Positions 22,652-30,034 of a DNA stretch of 37,361 nt are shown here, piece after piece. How positions within the stretch are numbered: position 1 is the stretch's first letter; every line of letters starts with the position of its first letter. Position numbers and translations under genes: made by a program. The notes under the pieces are model-generated. The model was not told the DNA's origin. It was given only the letters and a program-made list of their open reading frames with translations, and searched no databases. Source of the stretch: JACKBJ01 sp964549495 (GTDB lineage Bacteria > Chloroflexota > Anaerolineae > Epilineales > Epilineaceae); assembly GCA_964549495.1 (NCBI GenBank), contig CAZJWJ010000051.1, positions 1 through 37,361 of the forward strand, written 5' to 3'.

Positions 22652-23665
22652 TCACGGCTCCTCTCGTGCATCGATCTCGGTGCCTTGACTGCTGGAGGTC
22701 TCGTCACGCTTCGGTTCGGAGCCGAGGCCGGGCTCCTCTCGCTCGTCGCCGACCGGCCCGGAACGCAGCACGACCCGCTGCGTCGGGTAGGCCAGCTGGA
22801 TGTCCGGCTCGTCTTCGAAAGCCTCGAGCATGGCCTCGACCAGCTCCTCCTCGCCGGTGCGGCGGCGGCGGACCGGTGTCAGGAAGCGCACCGTCAGGCC
22901 GACGCCCTCACCGCGCAGGCGGGTGTAGACCTCTGGGGTGAGGGTGCCGACGGCCAAGAAGAAGCGCGAGCTGGCTTGTCGCATCTGCGACTCGGCCAGC
23001 GGAGCCAAGTGCTTGGCCATTCGATCGGCGATGTCCTGGAGGAGGTCCTTGGCCTTCTGCCAGTTCGACTCGAAGGTGACGATCACCTCGACTTCGTGCC
23101 AAAGAAAGTCCGAGCCCTGACTGTAGTTCGCCAGTGCGCTCTGGAAGACCTTGGCGTTGGGGATGTGCACCAGTCGGCCGGTGCTCTGCTCGCTGTCGAC
23201 CCAGTTGCCCACCTCCATCACGGTGAACTCGAAGACGCGCTGGTCGATCACGTCGCCCTTGACCGAATCGATCTCGATTCGGTCGCCGAGCTCGAAGGGA
23301 CTGCGGACGATGATGAAGAGCCAGCCGAAGAGGTTGGCGATGGGATCCCGTAGGGCCACGGCGATGCCGGCCGAGAGCAGGCCCAAGTAGGTCAGCATCT
23401 GGCCGGCGCCATCCAGCCAGAGCGGTCCGATCAGGGCCAAGAGCAGCGCCACGGTGCCCCAGCCCGAGACCTTGCGCCAACGGTAGCGTGCCGAACTGCC
23501 CAGCTTCAGCCGAAGATCGATGTAGCGCAGGACCAGCCGACGCAGGATGAGGACGGAGACGAGGATGAGCAGGCTCCAGACCAGGCGGCCCAGCACATCC
23601 TCCCCGGTGAGGCTCCCCATCTGCAATCGGAGCCAAGTGGCGGCTTGATCGAAGTCTATGGGCAT
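22652..23665 (-). CDS. MscS-family mechanosensitive channel
   Basis: 337 residues from ATG 23665; a GTG four codons upstream is an alternative. Three helices lie in the first 120 residues: VWSLLILVSVLILRRLVLRYI, VALLLALIGPLWL and the pore-lining LTYLGLLSAGIAVALRDPIANLFGWLFIIV. The soluble beta domain follows with the family signature RSPFELGDRIEI, then VFEFTVMEVGNW and HIPNAKVF. The C-terminus ends in a charged, probably disordered tail. Channels of this type open on membrane tension to release solutes during osmotic downshift. The gene leads a two-gene unit with the VOC protein. Confidence 0.93.
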   Translation of the reverse strand: MPIDFDQAATWLRLQMGSLTGEDVLGRLVWSLLILVSVLILRRLVLRYIDLRLKLGSSARYRWRKVSGWGTVALLLALIGPLWLDGAGQMLTYLGLLSAGIAVALRDPIANLFGWLFIIVRSPFELGDRIEIDSVKGDVIDQRVFEFTVMEVGNWVDSEQSTGRLVHIPNAKVFQSALANYSQGSDFLWHEVEVIVTFESNWQKAKDLLQDIADRMAKHLAPLAESQMRQASSRFFLAVGTLTPEVYTRLRGEGVGLTVRFLTPVRRRRTGEEELVEAMLEAFEDEPDIQLAYPTQRVVLRSGPVGDEREEPGLGSEPKRDETSSSQGTEIDAREEP

Positions 23666-23821
23666 GGCGCGTCCCACGATTCCGAACTCCGGACCCGGAT
23701 CGGCCCGAGGCCATCTTAGCGCAGGAGCGGGACCGCCGCGATTTCGTCAGCGGCCCTGGCTTCGATCTTGGTGATGCGTGTTCGACCCAGGCGGCCGAAT
23801 GCGCAAATCGATCCACGGGCG

Positions 23822-25951
23822 CTAGCGACCCAACTCCAAGAAGACCGGCTCGGCACCGAGCTCCAGCTCGATCCGACCTTCGCGCAGCGGCGGCTCGAAG
23901 ACCCGGCAGCAGCGGCCGGCCGCCAGGCTGGCGGCGTCGAAGATGCGCGCGCTGCGGCCAACCCGCGCGGCGGCCGGCGCCGGCAGGCTCCAGGCCTCGG
24001 TTCGGCCCGTCTTCGACCAAGCCACCAGGTGCTGCCGGCCCGAGCGCGGCCAGCGGAAGCGGAAGGCGGCCACCCGATCGGTCGACAGATCCTCCGGGAT
24101 GCCGTTGGAATGGGCGATCGTATAGGGCAGCACCTGCAAGGCTTGCTTGGCCTGGCGATGCTGGTCGACCAGCCCGCGCTGGGCCTCGGTCATCTGGCCC
24201 TCGGTGCCGGGCGGGAAGTCCACCCAGCCATACCAGTAGATGCGCTCGATGTCCGCTTGGGCCAGCATCTCCCAGATCTCGCGGCTCAGGAAGTCCACCT
24301 GCTTCCACTCCTGCGCATCGGCCTCGTAGGGCGTCGTCAAGCGGAAGGTCTCGGTGATCCAGAAGGGCTTGCGGCAGCCATAGCGGCGCATCGTGTCGCG
24401 CAGGCGCGCGTGGCGCTGGGCGCCCGGGGGCTGCCAGGGGTAGTCCAGGAACCAGTGGTAGCCGACGAAGTCGATGACCTCGCAGCCACCGGCCAGGAGG
24501 AAGTCGTCCATGAAGTGGATGTCGAAATCCGGTGCGCGCTCGGCCTGGACCTCCGGCGGGCGCGCGAAGGGGTCCACGTAGGCCAGGCCGCCCAGGGTGA
24601 TCCGGGCATCCGGATCGACCGCCAGGATCTCCCCGCGCGCCGCGCGGACGAAGCGCAGATAGGCGTCGGCCCGGCCGGCCCAACAGCCGCCATGCGGCGT
24701 CGTCGGCTCGCCGCGGCCCCAATCCGGCGGCCGGGCGCGATCCATATCGTCGATGTCCAGCGTGCCGTCGACCTCGTTACCGATCTCCCAGGCCGCCACG
24801 CGATAGGGCGGCTGGCTGTAGCGCCGGGCGGCGGCGCGCACGAACTGGCGCCATTCGACCTCCATGCCCGGCAGCATGCCGCCGCCGCAGCCCCACTCCA
24901 TGGCCCAGCGCGGATAGGCGATCAGGCTGACCAGGAGGTCCATGCCGGCCGCCGAGTAGTCGCCCAAGCGCCGGTCCGGCACCTGCCAGTCGAAGGCCTC
25001 CGGCTGCCGGTTCTCCGGCTCGACATCCATCCAGCGGATGTCGCTGCGGATGCTGCCGATGCCCGCCCGACGCGCCCGCGGCAGCTCGATCAGCACGTTG
25101 TCGGCATGCCGGCCCGGATCCCATTCCATCAGGAACTGCGTGCCCCAGACCCGCGGCCGCTCGGATGCCAGATCGGCCTGGCGCGCCAGGTAGGGCAGGT
25201 AGATCGGCCGCAGCGCCTCGCGGGTGGCCGTCGCCGTCGGCGCGCCGGTGGCGCTCGAGGTGCTGGTCCGCGTCGGCGCGGCCGTCGCGGTGAGGGTCGG
25301 GGTCGCGCGGAGCGTGGGCGTAGAGCTGATCGGGGGCGTGCCCGTGATCGTCGGTGTCGCGCCGACCGGAATCGTCGCGGAAGGCGTGAGCCCCGGCGTC
25401 CCGGAGACCGTCGCGGTGGGGCTCATGTCGGCGGTGGCGGTGATCGTCGGGGTGGTCGCCGTGATGGTCCCCGTGGTGGTCGCCGTGACGGTCGCCGTGA
25501 CCGTCGCCGTCGTGCTCCCGGTCGCGGTGGTCACCGGCGTCCCGGTGGCCGTGACGCTGGCGGTGGCCGTCGCCGTCCCGGTCGCGGTCAGGCTCGCCGT
25601 GGCCAAAGGCACCGGAGTGTGGGTCTCGTTCTGCGAGGGGGCCGGGGCGAGGGCCGCCGGCGGGAGCGCCGATCCGGCATACAGGCCCCAACGCGCGAGC
25701 AGCCCCAGTCCGGCGGCCAGACACAGGCCGGCCAGCGCGACGGCCAGGCGCATCGACCCGGATCGGCTCGGCCCGCCCTGGCGCGATCGGTCTCGATTCA
25801 AGCCGCCTCGATACGAGCCGCCTCGATGCGACCCGCCTTGGCGCCGGCCGCGCGCGTCGGGAACGGGATCGATGGCGGCCGTGGACGTTGGGTCTGCTGG
25901 CAGGCGCATGGTCGGGTCGGTCCTCGCTGGGCTCCGGGGGCTGGTTGGCAT
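23822..25951 (-). CDS. Anchored clan GH-A-like glycoside hydrolase with Thr/Pro-rich linker
   Basis: 709 residues from ATG 25951 (GGAG four bases upstream; ATG 25909 is possible). A basic, Arg/Gly-rich head of about 65 residues precedes one helix (about 68-92). Residues about 108-245 are a Thr/Pro/Ala-rich linker of ATGTATA-like units. Then comes RPIYLPYLAR, and a TIM-barrel-like catalytic part: IRSDIRWMDVEPE, AAWEIGNEVDG with likely acid/base Glu393, VGYHWF, and FWITETFR with likely nucleophile Glu534. This Asn-Glu...Thr-Glu pattern is that of retaining clan GH-A enzymes (GH39/GH5 relatives). The substrate is unknown. It is probably anchored by the N-terminal helix with the barrel outside. 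It follows the unknown gene at 26 kb by 93 bp. Confidence 0.82.
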   Translation of the reverse strand: MPTSPRSPARTDPTMRLPADPTSTAAIDPVPDARGRRQGGSHRGGSYRGGLNRDRSRQGGPSRSGSMRLAVALAGLCLAAGLGLLARWGLYAGSALPPAALAPAPSQNETHTPVPLATASLTATGTATATASVTATGTPVTTATGSTTATVTATVTATTTGTITATTPTITATADMSPTATVSGTPGLTPSATIPVGATPTITGTPPISSTPTLRATPTLTATAAPTRTSTSSATGAPTATATREALRPIYLPYLARQADLASERPRVWGTQFLMEWDPGRHADNVLIELPRARRAGIGSIRSDIRWMDVEPENRQPEAFDWQVPDRRLGDYSAAGMDLLVSLIAYPRWAMEWGCGGGMLPGMEVEWRQFVRAAARRYSQPPYRVAAWEIGNEVDGTLDIDDMDRARPPDWGRGEPTTPHGGCWAGRADAYLRFVRAARGEILAVDPDARITLGGLAYVDPFARPPEVQAERAPDFDIHFMDDFLLAGGCEVIDFVGYHWFLDYPWQPPGAQRHARLRDTMRRYGCRKPFWITETFRLTTPYEADAQEWKQVDFLSREIWEMLAQADIERIYWYGWVDFPPGTEGQMTEAQRGLVDQHRQAKQALQVLPYTIAHSNGIPEDLSTDRVAAFRFRWPRSGRQHLVAWSKTGRTEAWSLPAPAAARVGRSARIFDAASLAAGRCCRVFEPPLREGRIELELGAEPVFLELGR
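25205..25625 (-). repeat. Low-complexity tandem repeat encoding the Thr-rich linker
   Basis: Degenerate GCCACGGCGACGGTC-like units on the minus strand encode runs of Ala-Thr, Val-Thr and Gly-Thr with Pro at intervals. The complementary strand reads as an artificial Val/Ala open frame, which is not a gene. Confidence 0.75.
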
Positions 25952-26044
25952 TCCACTCCATCAAGGGACGAGCGAAGTCGGGCTTCGGTTACGCCCCGAC
26001 GCGATCCCTCGTCGCCGGTGATGCCAGCCGCGGGCCGAATCGCC

Positions 26045-26989
26045 TCAACGCGACGGCGCCAGCCCCTCGCCCGGGAAGTATCGCGCGCTGGGCAGCGGCA
26101 GCGGCGGTACGAGGGCCGCCGAGCTGGAGGTCAACTCGCTGCCGGATGCGTCCAACCAGGTCAGGCGGGCCAGCATCGACACGAAGGCGCCCACCGCCGC
26201 GCCGCCGTCCCGGGCGGAATAAGCCAGGCGGTAGTAGCGACCTCCGCGCGAGAGGAAGGCCGCATAGCGGCCGGGAGTGGTCGGGTCCTCCGGCGACCAG
26301 AGCACCAGGGCCGGCACGCCGGCGATCTGGGCGTTGACCGGCCATTTGCCGTCCACGCTCTGCAGTCCCGCCGCGATGCCGGGCAGCCAGAGGTGCAGCG
26401 GGGGCAGCTGGCCGGCATCCCAGGCGCTGAGCGCCAGGCGGGCCCCGGTGGCCGGGTCCTCGAGCACCAGGTCGTGATCGGCCGCCGACCAGGGGGCGTC
26501 CTCGCCCTGGAGGCTCACGCGCTGCCAGCCCTCGGGCAGCCAGGTGGCCAGACCCAGGGCATCGTCCCGCAGCGGCTCGGTCTCGGGGCCGGGCGGCAGC
26601 AGCCCGGGACGCGCCAGCGGGGTTGCGCTGGCTGCCGCTGCGGCGATCACGCTGTGGCCACCAGCCGAGCCGTCGACCGTGCCCGGACTCGTATCGCCCG
26701 AATGATCGGCGATCCCGACGTCCGCACCTCCCGTCGCATCCGACTCCGTAGAGCCCAACGTCTGGATCGAGACCCGCCCGTCCGGATCCAGACCGATGGC
26801 CGGATCGCCGGCCCCGCCAGCGGCCGGGGTGGACAAGGTCGCCCCGGCCTCCCCTGCCGGAGGTCCGTCCTGACGGGAGGTGAAGACGAAGACCGAGAGG
26901 AGTACCAGGATCAGCGAAGCCGGGGCCACCCAGATCGAGCCCGGGGCTCGGAGTCGGGCGGCGGGGTGTGGGGGATTGGGGCCTTGCAT
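26045..26989 (-). CDS. Single-helix anchored protein of unknown function
   Basis: 314 residues from ATG 26989 (GGAAGG about seven bases upstream). One helix (18-37, IWVAPASLILVLLSVFVFTS) is followed by a Gly/Ala/Ser-rich linker to about residue 140, then a compact soluble domain (ATWLPEGWQRVSLQGED..., LVLEDPATGARLALSAWD, GVPALVLWSPED, GGRYYRLAYSARD, FVSMLARLTWL). Its strands and the closing helix resemble PsbP/PrsW-neighbour style domains that start with a LPEGW motif, but I cannot assign a family. It lies 38 bp downstream of rel and 93 bp upstream of the glycoside hydrolase, so the three may share a transcript. Confidence 0.75.
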   Translation of the reverse strand: MQGPNPPHPAARLRAPGSIWVAPASLILVLLSVFVFTSRQDGPPAGEAGATLSTPAAGGAGDPAIGLDPDGRVSIQTLGSTESDATGGADVGIADHSGDTSPGTVDGSAGGHSVIAAAAASATPLARPGLLPPGPETEPLRDDALGLATWLPEGWQRVSLQGEDAPWSAADHDLVLEDPATGARLALSAWDAGQLPPLHLWLPGIAAGLQSVDGKWPVNAQIAGVPALVLWSPEDPTTPGRYAAFLSRGGRYYRLAYSARDGGAAVGAFVSMLARLTWLDASGSELTSSSAALVPPLPLPSARYFPGEGLAPSR

Positions 26990-27027
26990 GGGCGACCTTC
27001 CTTGTCTGGGGATCCGGGGCTCGGAGT

Positions 27028-29259
27028 TCAGCCAGCGGGCCGGCGGACCTCGATGACGTTCTCGACCTTGGAGATCTTGTCGATCAGGCCCGAGAGCTGG
27101 TCGTGGCTGGGCAATTCGACCATCACCGCCACCTCGGCCGTGCCGTCGGTGTTGCTGGCCACGGCGTTGATCGAGCTCATGCGCACGGCGCGCAGCGACA
27201 TGACCTCGGTGATGTCCCGCACCAGTCCGGAACGGTCGTAGGCGGTGATGCGCAGCTCGACCGGATAGGATTGCTTCTCGGTCTGTTGCCAGTTGACGCG
27301 GATGAAGCGGTCGGGCTCGCGATCGAGTAGGCGGCGAATGTTGCGGCAGCCGGCCCGATGCAGGGTCACGCCCTTGCCGCGGGTGACGTAGCCGACCACC
27401 TGATCGCCCGGCAGGGGCGAGCAGCAGCGCGCCACGCGGGTGTGGACGCCGTCGGCGCCGCGCATGGTCACGCCCTCGGCCTCGCTGGCTGCCGGCCGCG
27501 GTGCGGTCGAGGTCGGCGGGGCAGAGCGCCGGCGCGGGCTCTCGGGTGCGGGACGCAGCTGCTGGTCGTCCGTCTCGAGGAGCCGCGTGCCCAGCTGCTC
27601 GGTGGGGATCTCGTGCCGGCCGACCGTGGCCAGGAAGTCATCCAGCGTGTCGTGGCCGAAGAGCGCCGGCACCTCGTCCAGCCGCAGCCGGGTCAGGCCC
27701 AGCTTGCGCAGCTGCCGCTCCAGCACCTCGCGGCCCTCGCGGATGGCTTCGCTGCGCGCCTGGCGGCGGAACCACTGCTTGATCTTGCTGCGCGCTCGGT
27801 TCGAGGCCACGTAGCCCAGGGCCGGGTTGAGCCAGTCTCGGCTGGGTCCGCCCGTACCGCTGGCGGTGATGATCGAGACCGTCTGGCTGGTCTCCAAGGG
27901 GGTGTCCAGCGCCACCATGCGGTTGTCGACCAGGGCGCCGCGGCAGCGATGGCCCACCTCGGTGTGGATGTGGTAGGCGAAGTCGACCGGGGTGGAGCCG
28001 GCCGGCAGCTCGATCACGTCGCCGCGCGGCGTGAAGACGTAGACCTGATCGCTGAAGACATCCGTCTTGAGGCTCTCGACGAAGGCCTCGGCATCGGCCG
28101 CGTCGGCATCGTGGCTCTCCAGGATGCGGCGCAGGGTGGCGATCTTCTCCTGGAAGTCGGCCGAATGCTTCGTGTTCTCCTTGTACTTCCAATGCGCCGC
28201 CACGCCGTATTCGGCCAGCTCGTTCATCTCGTGGGTGCGGATCTGCACCTCCAGCGGCCGGTTGCCCGGCCCGAGGACGGAGGTGTGCAGCGATTGGTAG
28301 AGGTTGGCCTTGCGCTTGGCGATGTAGTCATCGAACTCGCCCTCCACCGGCTGCCACATGGCGTGCACCATGCCCAGGGCCAGGTAGCATTGGGGCAGCT
28401 CGTCGACCAGGATGCGCAGCGCCAGCACGTCGTAGATCAGGTCGGCCGGCAGCTCCTTGCGCTGCATCTTGCGATAGACCGAGTAGATGTGCTTGGTCCG
28501 GCTGCTGATCTCGGCCTCGATGCCCGTCTCTTTCAGCCGCTCCTCGAGGGTCTCGATGACCTCGGCCAGATAGTTCTCGTGGGCGGCGCGGCGATCGGCC
28601 AGCTCCTCGTCGATGCGCGCGTAGGTCTCCGGCTCGAGCTCGCGCAGCGACAGGTCCTCCAGCAGGCTCTTGATCTGCCAGATGCCCAGCCGGTTGGCCA
28701 GGGGCGCGTAGATCTCCAGGGTCTCGCGGGCCATGCGCCGGCGCCGCTCGGGCTTGAGCGCGCCGAGGGTCTGCATGTTGTGCAGCCGGTCGGCCAGCTT
28801 GATCAGGATGACGCGCAGGTCGTCGACGGTGGCCAAGAGCAAGCGCCGCAGGCTCTCGGCCTCGGCGGCCGCCTTCTCGCGGGCCTCGATGGCGCTGATC
28901 TTGGTGACGCCGGCCACCAGCCGGGCCACCTCCTTGCCGAAGCGCTCCTCCACCTCCGACTGGCTGATCGAGGTGTCCTCGACCACGTCGTGCAGGAGGG
29001 CCGCCGCGATGGCGCCCGGGTCCAGGCCCAGCTCGTCCAGCGATTGGGCCACCGCCAGGGGATGGACGATGTAGGGCTCGCCCGAGGCGCGGCGCTGGCC
29101 GCGATGGGCCTTCTCGGCCTCCGCGTAGGCGCGGCCGATGATGCCGGGGTCGGTGCCCGGGAAGCGCGCGGCGACATGCCGCTCCATCCGAGCGATGGAC
29201 GCCGGCATCGATCCGGGCCCGCCGTGCCCGCTACCGCCGTTCTCGCTCGCCTGCGCCAT
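27028..29259 (-). CDS. rel: RelA/SpoT-type (p)ppGpp synthetase/hydrolase
   Basis: 743 residues from ATG 29259 (AAGGGG five bases upstream); the upstream in-frame extension overlaps rsfS and its promoter. Order of domains: HD hydrolase with YIVHP (His66) and LLHDVVED (His90, Asp91, Glu94, Asp95), all intact; the RelA synthetase fold with RTKHIYSVYRKM and YQSLHTSV; TGS (VYVFTPRGDVIELPAGSTPVDFAYHIHTEVGHRC); a conserved Cys region (VARCCSPLPGD, AGCRNI); and a C-terminal ACT domain. The motif preceding YIA is GEFDD (Glu308, Asp310, Asp311). This ExDD form is typical of synthetase-only RelA, while bifunctional enzymes usually have RxKD. The enzyme sets alarmone levels in the stringent response. Confidence 0.95.
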   Translation of the reverse strand: MAQASENGGSGHGGPGSMPASIARMERHVAARFPGTDPGIIGRAYAEAEKAHRGQRRASGEPYIVHPLAVAQSLDELGLDPGAIAAALLHDVVEDTSISQSEVEERFGKEVARLVAGVTKISAIEAREKAAAEAESLRRLLLATVDDLRVILIKLADRLHNMQTLGALKPERRRRMARETLEIYAPLANRLGIWQIKSLLEDLSLRELEPETYARIDEELADRRAAHENYLAEVIETLEERLKETGIEAEISSRTKHIYSVYRKMQRKELPADLIYDVLALRILVDELPQCYLALGMVHAMWQPVEGEFDDYIAKRKANLYQSLHTSVLGPGNRPLEVQIRTHEMNELAEYGVAAHWKYKENTKHSADFQEKIATLRRILESHDADAADAEAFVESLKTDVFSDQVYVFTPRGDVIELPAGSTPVDFAYHIHTEVGHRCRGALVDNRMVALDTPLETSQTVSIITASGTGGPSRDWLNPALGYVASNRARSKIKQWFRRQARSEAIREGREVLERQLRKLGLTRLRLDEVPALFGHDTLDDFLATVGRHEIPTEQLGTRLLETDDQQLRPAPESPRRRSAPPTSTAPRPAASEAEGVTMRGADGVHTRVARCCSPLPGDQVVGYVTRGKGVTLHRAGCRNIRRLLDREPDRFIRVNWQQTEKQSYPVELRITAYDRSGLVRDITEVMSLRAVRMSSINAVASNTDGTAEVAVMVELPSHDQLSGLIDKISKVENVIEVRRPAG

Positions 29260-29288
29260 GTGGGCCCCTTGCTCCCTTCTCCGCCCCT

Positions 29289-29317
29289 TTGCCCGCGCTT
29301 GCTCGGCGCCGTATAAT
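29289..29317 (+). promoter_or_regulatory. Sigma-70-type promoter of rsfS
   Basis: TTGCCC (29289-29294), 17 bp, then a perfect TATAAT (29312-29317). Transcription would start near 29324, about 75 bases before the proposed rsfS start. The promoter lies between divergent rel and rsfS. Confidence 0.75.
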
Positions 29318-29398
29318 GCCACGCTCGACCCCATTTCCGAAACCACCGACGGCCCCGCGAGCCCGCGCTCTCGCGAGCCAAGGAAAGGCCCGCAAACC

Positions 29399-29746
29399 CT
29401 GGACTCCAACAGCCTGGCCCGCGCCATCTTCGATGCCATGGGCGACAAACAGGCCGCCGACCTGGTGGTCTTGGACATCCGGCCCGTGTCCATCATCACC
29501 GACTTCTTCGTCATCGGGACCGCCGCCAGCGCGCGCCAGCTCAAGGCCGTGGTCGAAGGCGTGGAGGAAGCGCTGCGCAAGGAGCAGGGCATCAAGCCCG
29601 TCTCCATCGACGGGGGCTACGATTCGGGCTGGGTGCTGATGGACTACGGTGACGTGGTGGTCCATGTCTTCGCACCCGACCAGCGCGCCTACTACGCGCT
29701 GGAGGAGATCTGGAGCGAGGCGCCGCTGGTGGCGCGCATGGCCTGA
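29399..29746 (+). CDS. rsfS: Ribosomal silencing factor RsfS (probable CTG start)
   Basis: 115 residues if translation begins at CTG 29399. The conserved N-terminus (LDSNSLARAIFDAMGDKQAADLVVLDI) aligns with the usual MDSxxLA start of RsfS at exactly this codon. No ATG, GTG or TTG is in frame between the promoter and it; the first internal ATG (29438) would remove conserved residues. AAGGAAAGG lies at 29380-29388. The body matches the family: SIITDFFVIGTAASARQLKAV and WVLMDYGDVVVHVFAPDQRAYYALEEIW. RsfS binds ribosomal protein uL14 and blocks subunit joining when nutrients are scarce, a fit with the neighbouring rel. Confidence 0.88.
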   Translation: MDSNSLARAIFDAMGDKQAADLVVLDIRPVSIITDFFVIGTAASARQLKAVVEGVEEALRKEQGIKPVSIDGGYDSGWVLMDYGDVVVHVFAPDQRAYYALEEIWSEAPLVARMA

Positions 29747-29809
29747 TCGCCCGCGGTCCCGAGCCCTTCGGCGAGGGCTGGCGGGATCATCGCCAAGGAG
29801 GATGCGGCC

Positions 29810-30034
29810 ATGCGCTTGGCCATCGATTGGCAGCTCTGCATCGGATCCGGACTCTGCGTGACCGAAAGCCCCGAGGCCTTCGAGCTGGTCGAGACCGAAG
29901 TCGGTCCGCGCGCCGTCCTCGCCGCCTCGGCCGCCGAGCCCCGCCTGATGGACGCCGCACGCCGCTGCCCCACGCTGGCCATCCGCATCTGGGACGCGGA
30001 GGGCCAGCCGCTCTACCCGCCGCCGGTTTCGTAG
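29810..30034 (+). CDS. Small ferredoxin with a C-x2-S-x2-C...CP cluster site
   Basis: 74 residues; AAGGAGG lies eight bases before the ATG. Cluster ligands are Cys10, Cys16 and Cys53 (followed by Pro). Position 13, where a fourth Cys would bind in a [4Fe-4S] ferredoxin, is Ser. This is the pattern of the [3Fe-4S]-type ferredoxins often used by bacterial cytochromes P450. No P450 gene is in the window. Its last 22 bases overlap the end of polA on the other strand. It follows rsfS by 63 bp and may be co-transcribed. Confidence 0.88.
   Translation: MRLAIDWQLCIGSGLCVTESPEAFELVETEVGPRAVLAASAAEPRLMDAARRCPTLAIRIWDAEGQPLYPPPVS

Noticed and set aside
25224..26021. Val/Ala-repeat open frame that resembles a membrane protein
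   Set aside because: It is the complement of the Thr/Ala linker codons of the glycoside hydrolase gene.
23768..27241. Plus-strand open frame of over 1100 codons
   Set aside because: It runs antisense to three genes on the minus strand, including a low-complexity Arg/Gly-rich section opposite the Thr-rich linker. No start signal or known domain.
29762..29779. AGCCCT/AGGGCT hairpin between rsfS and the ferredoxin gene
   Set aside because: Only six pairs with no T-tract; too weak to call a terminator.
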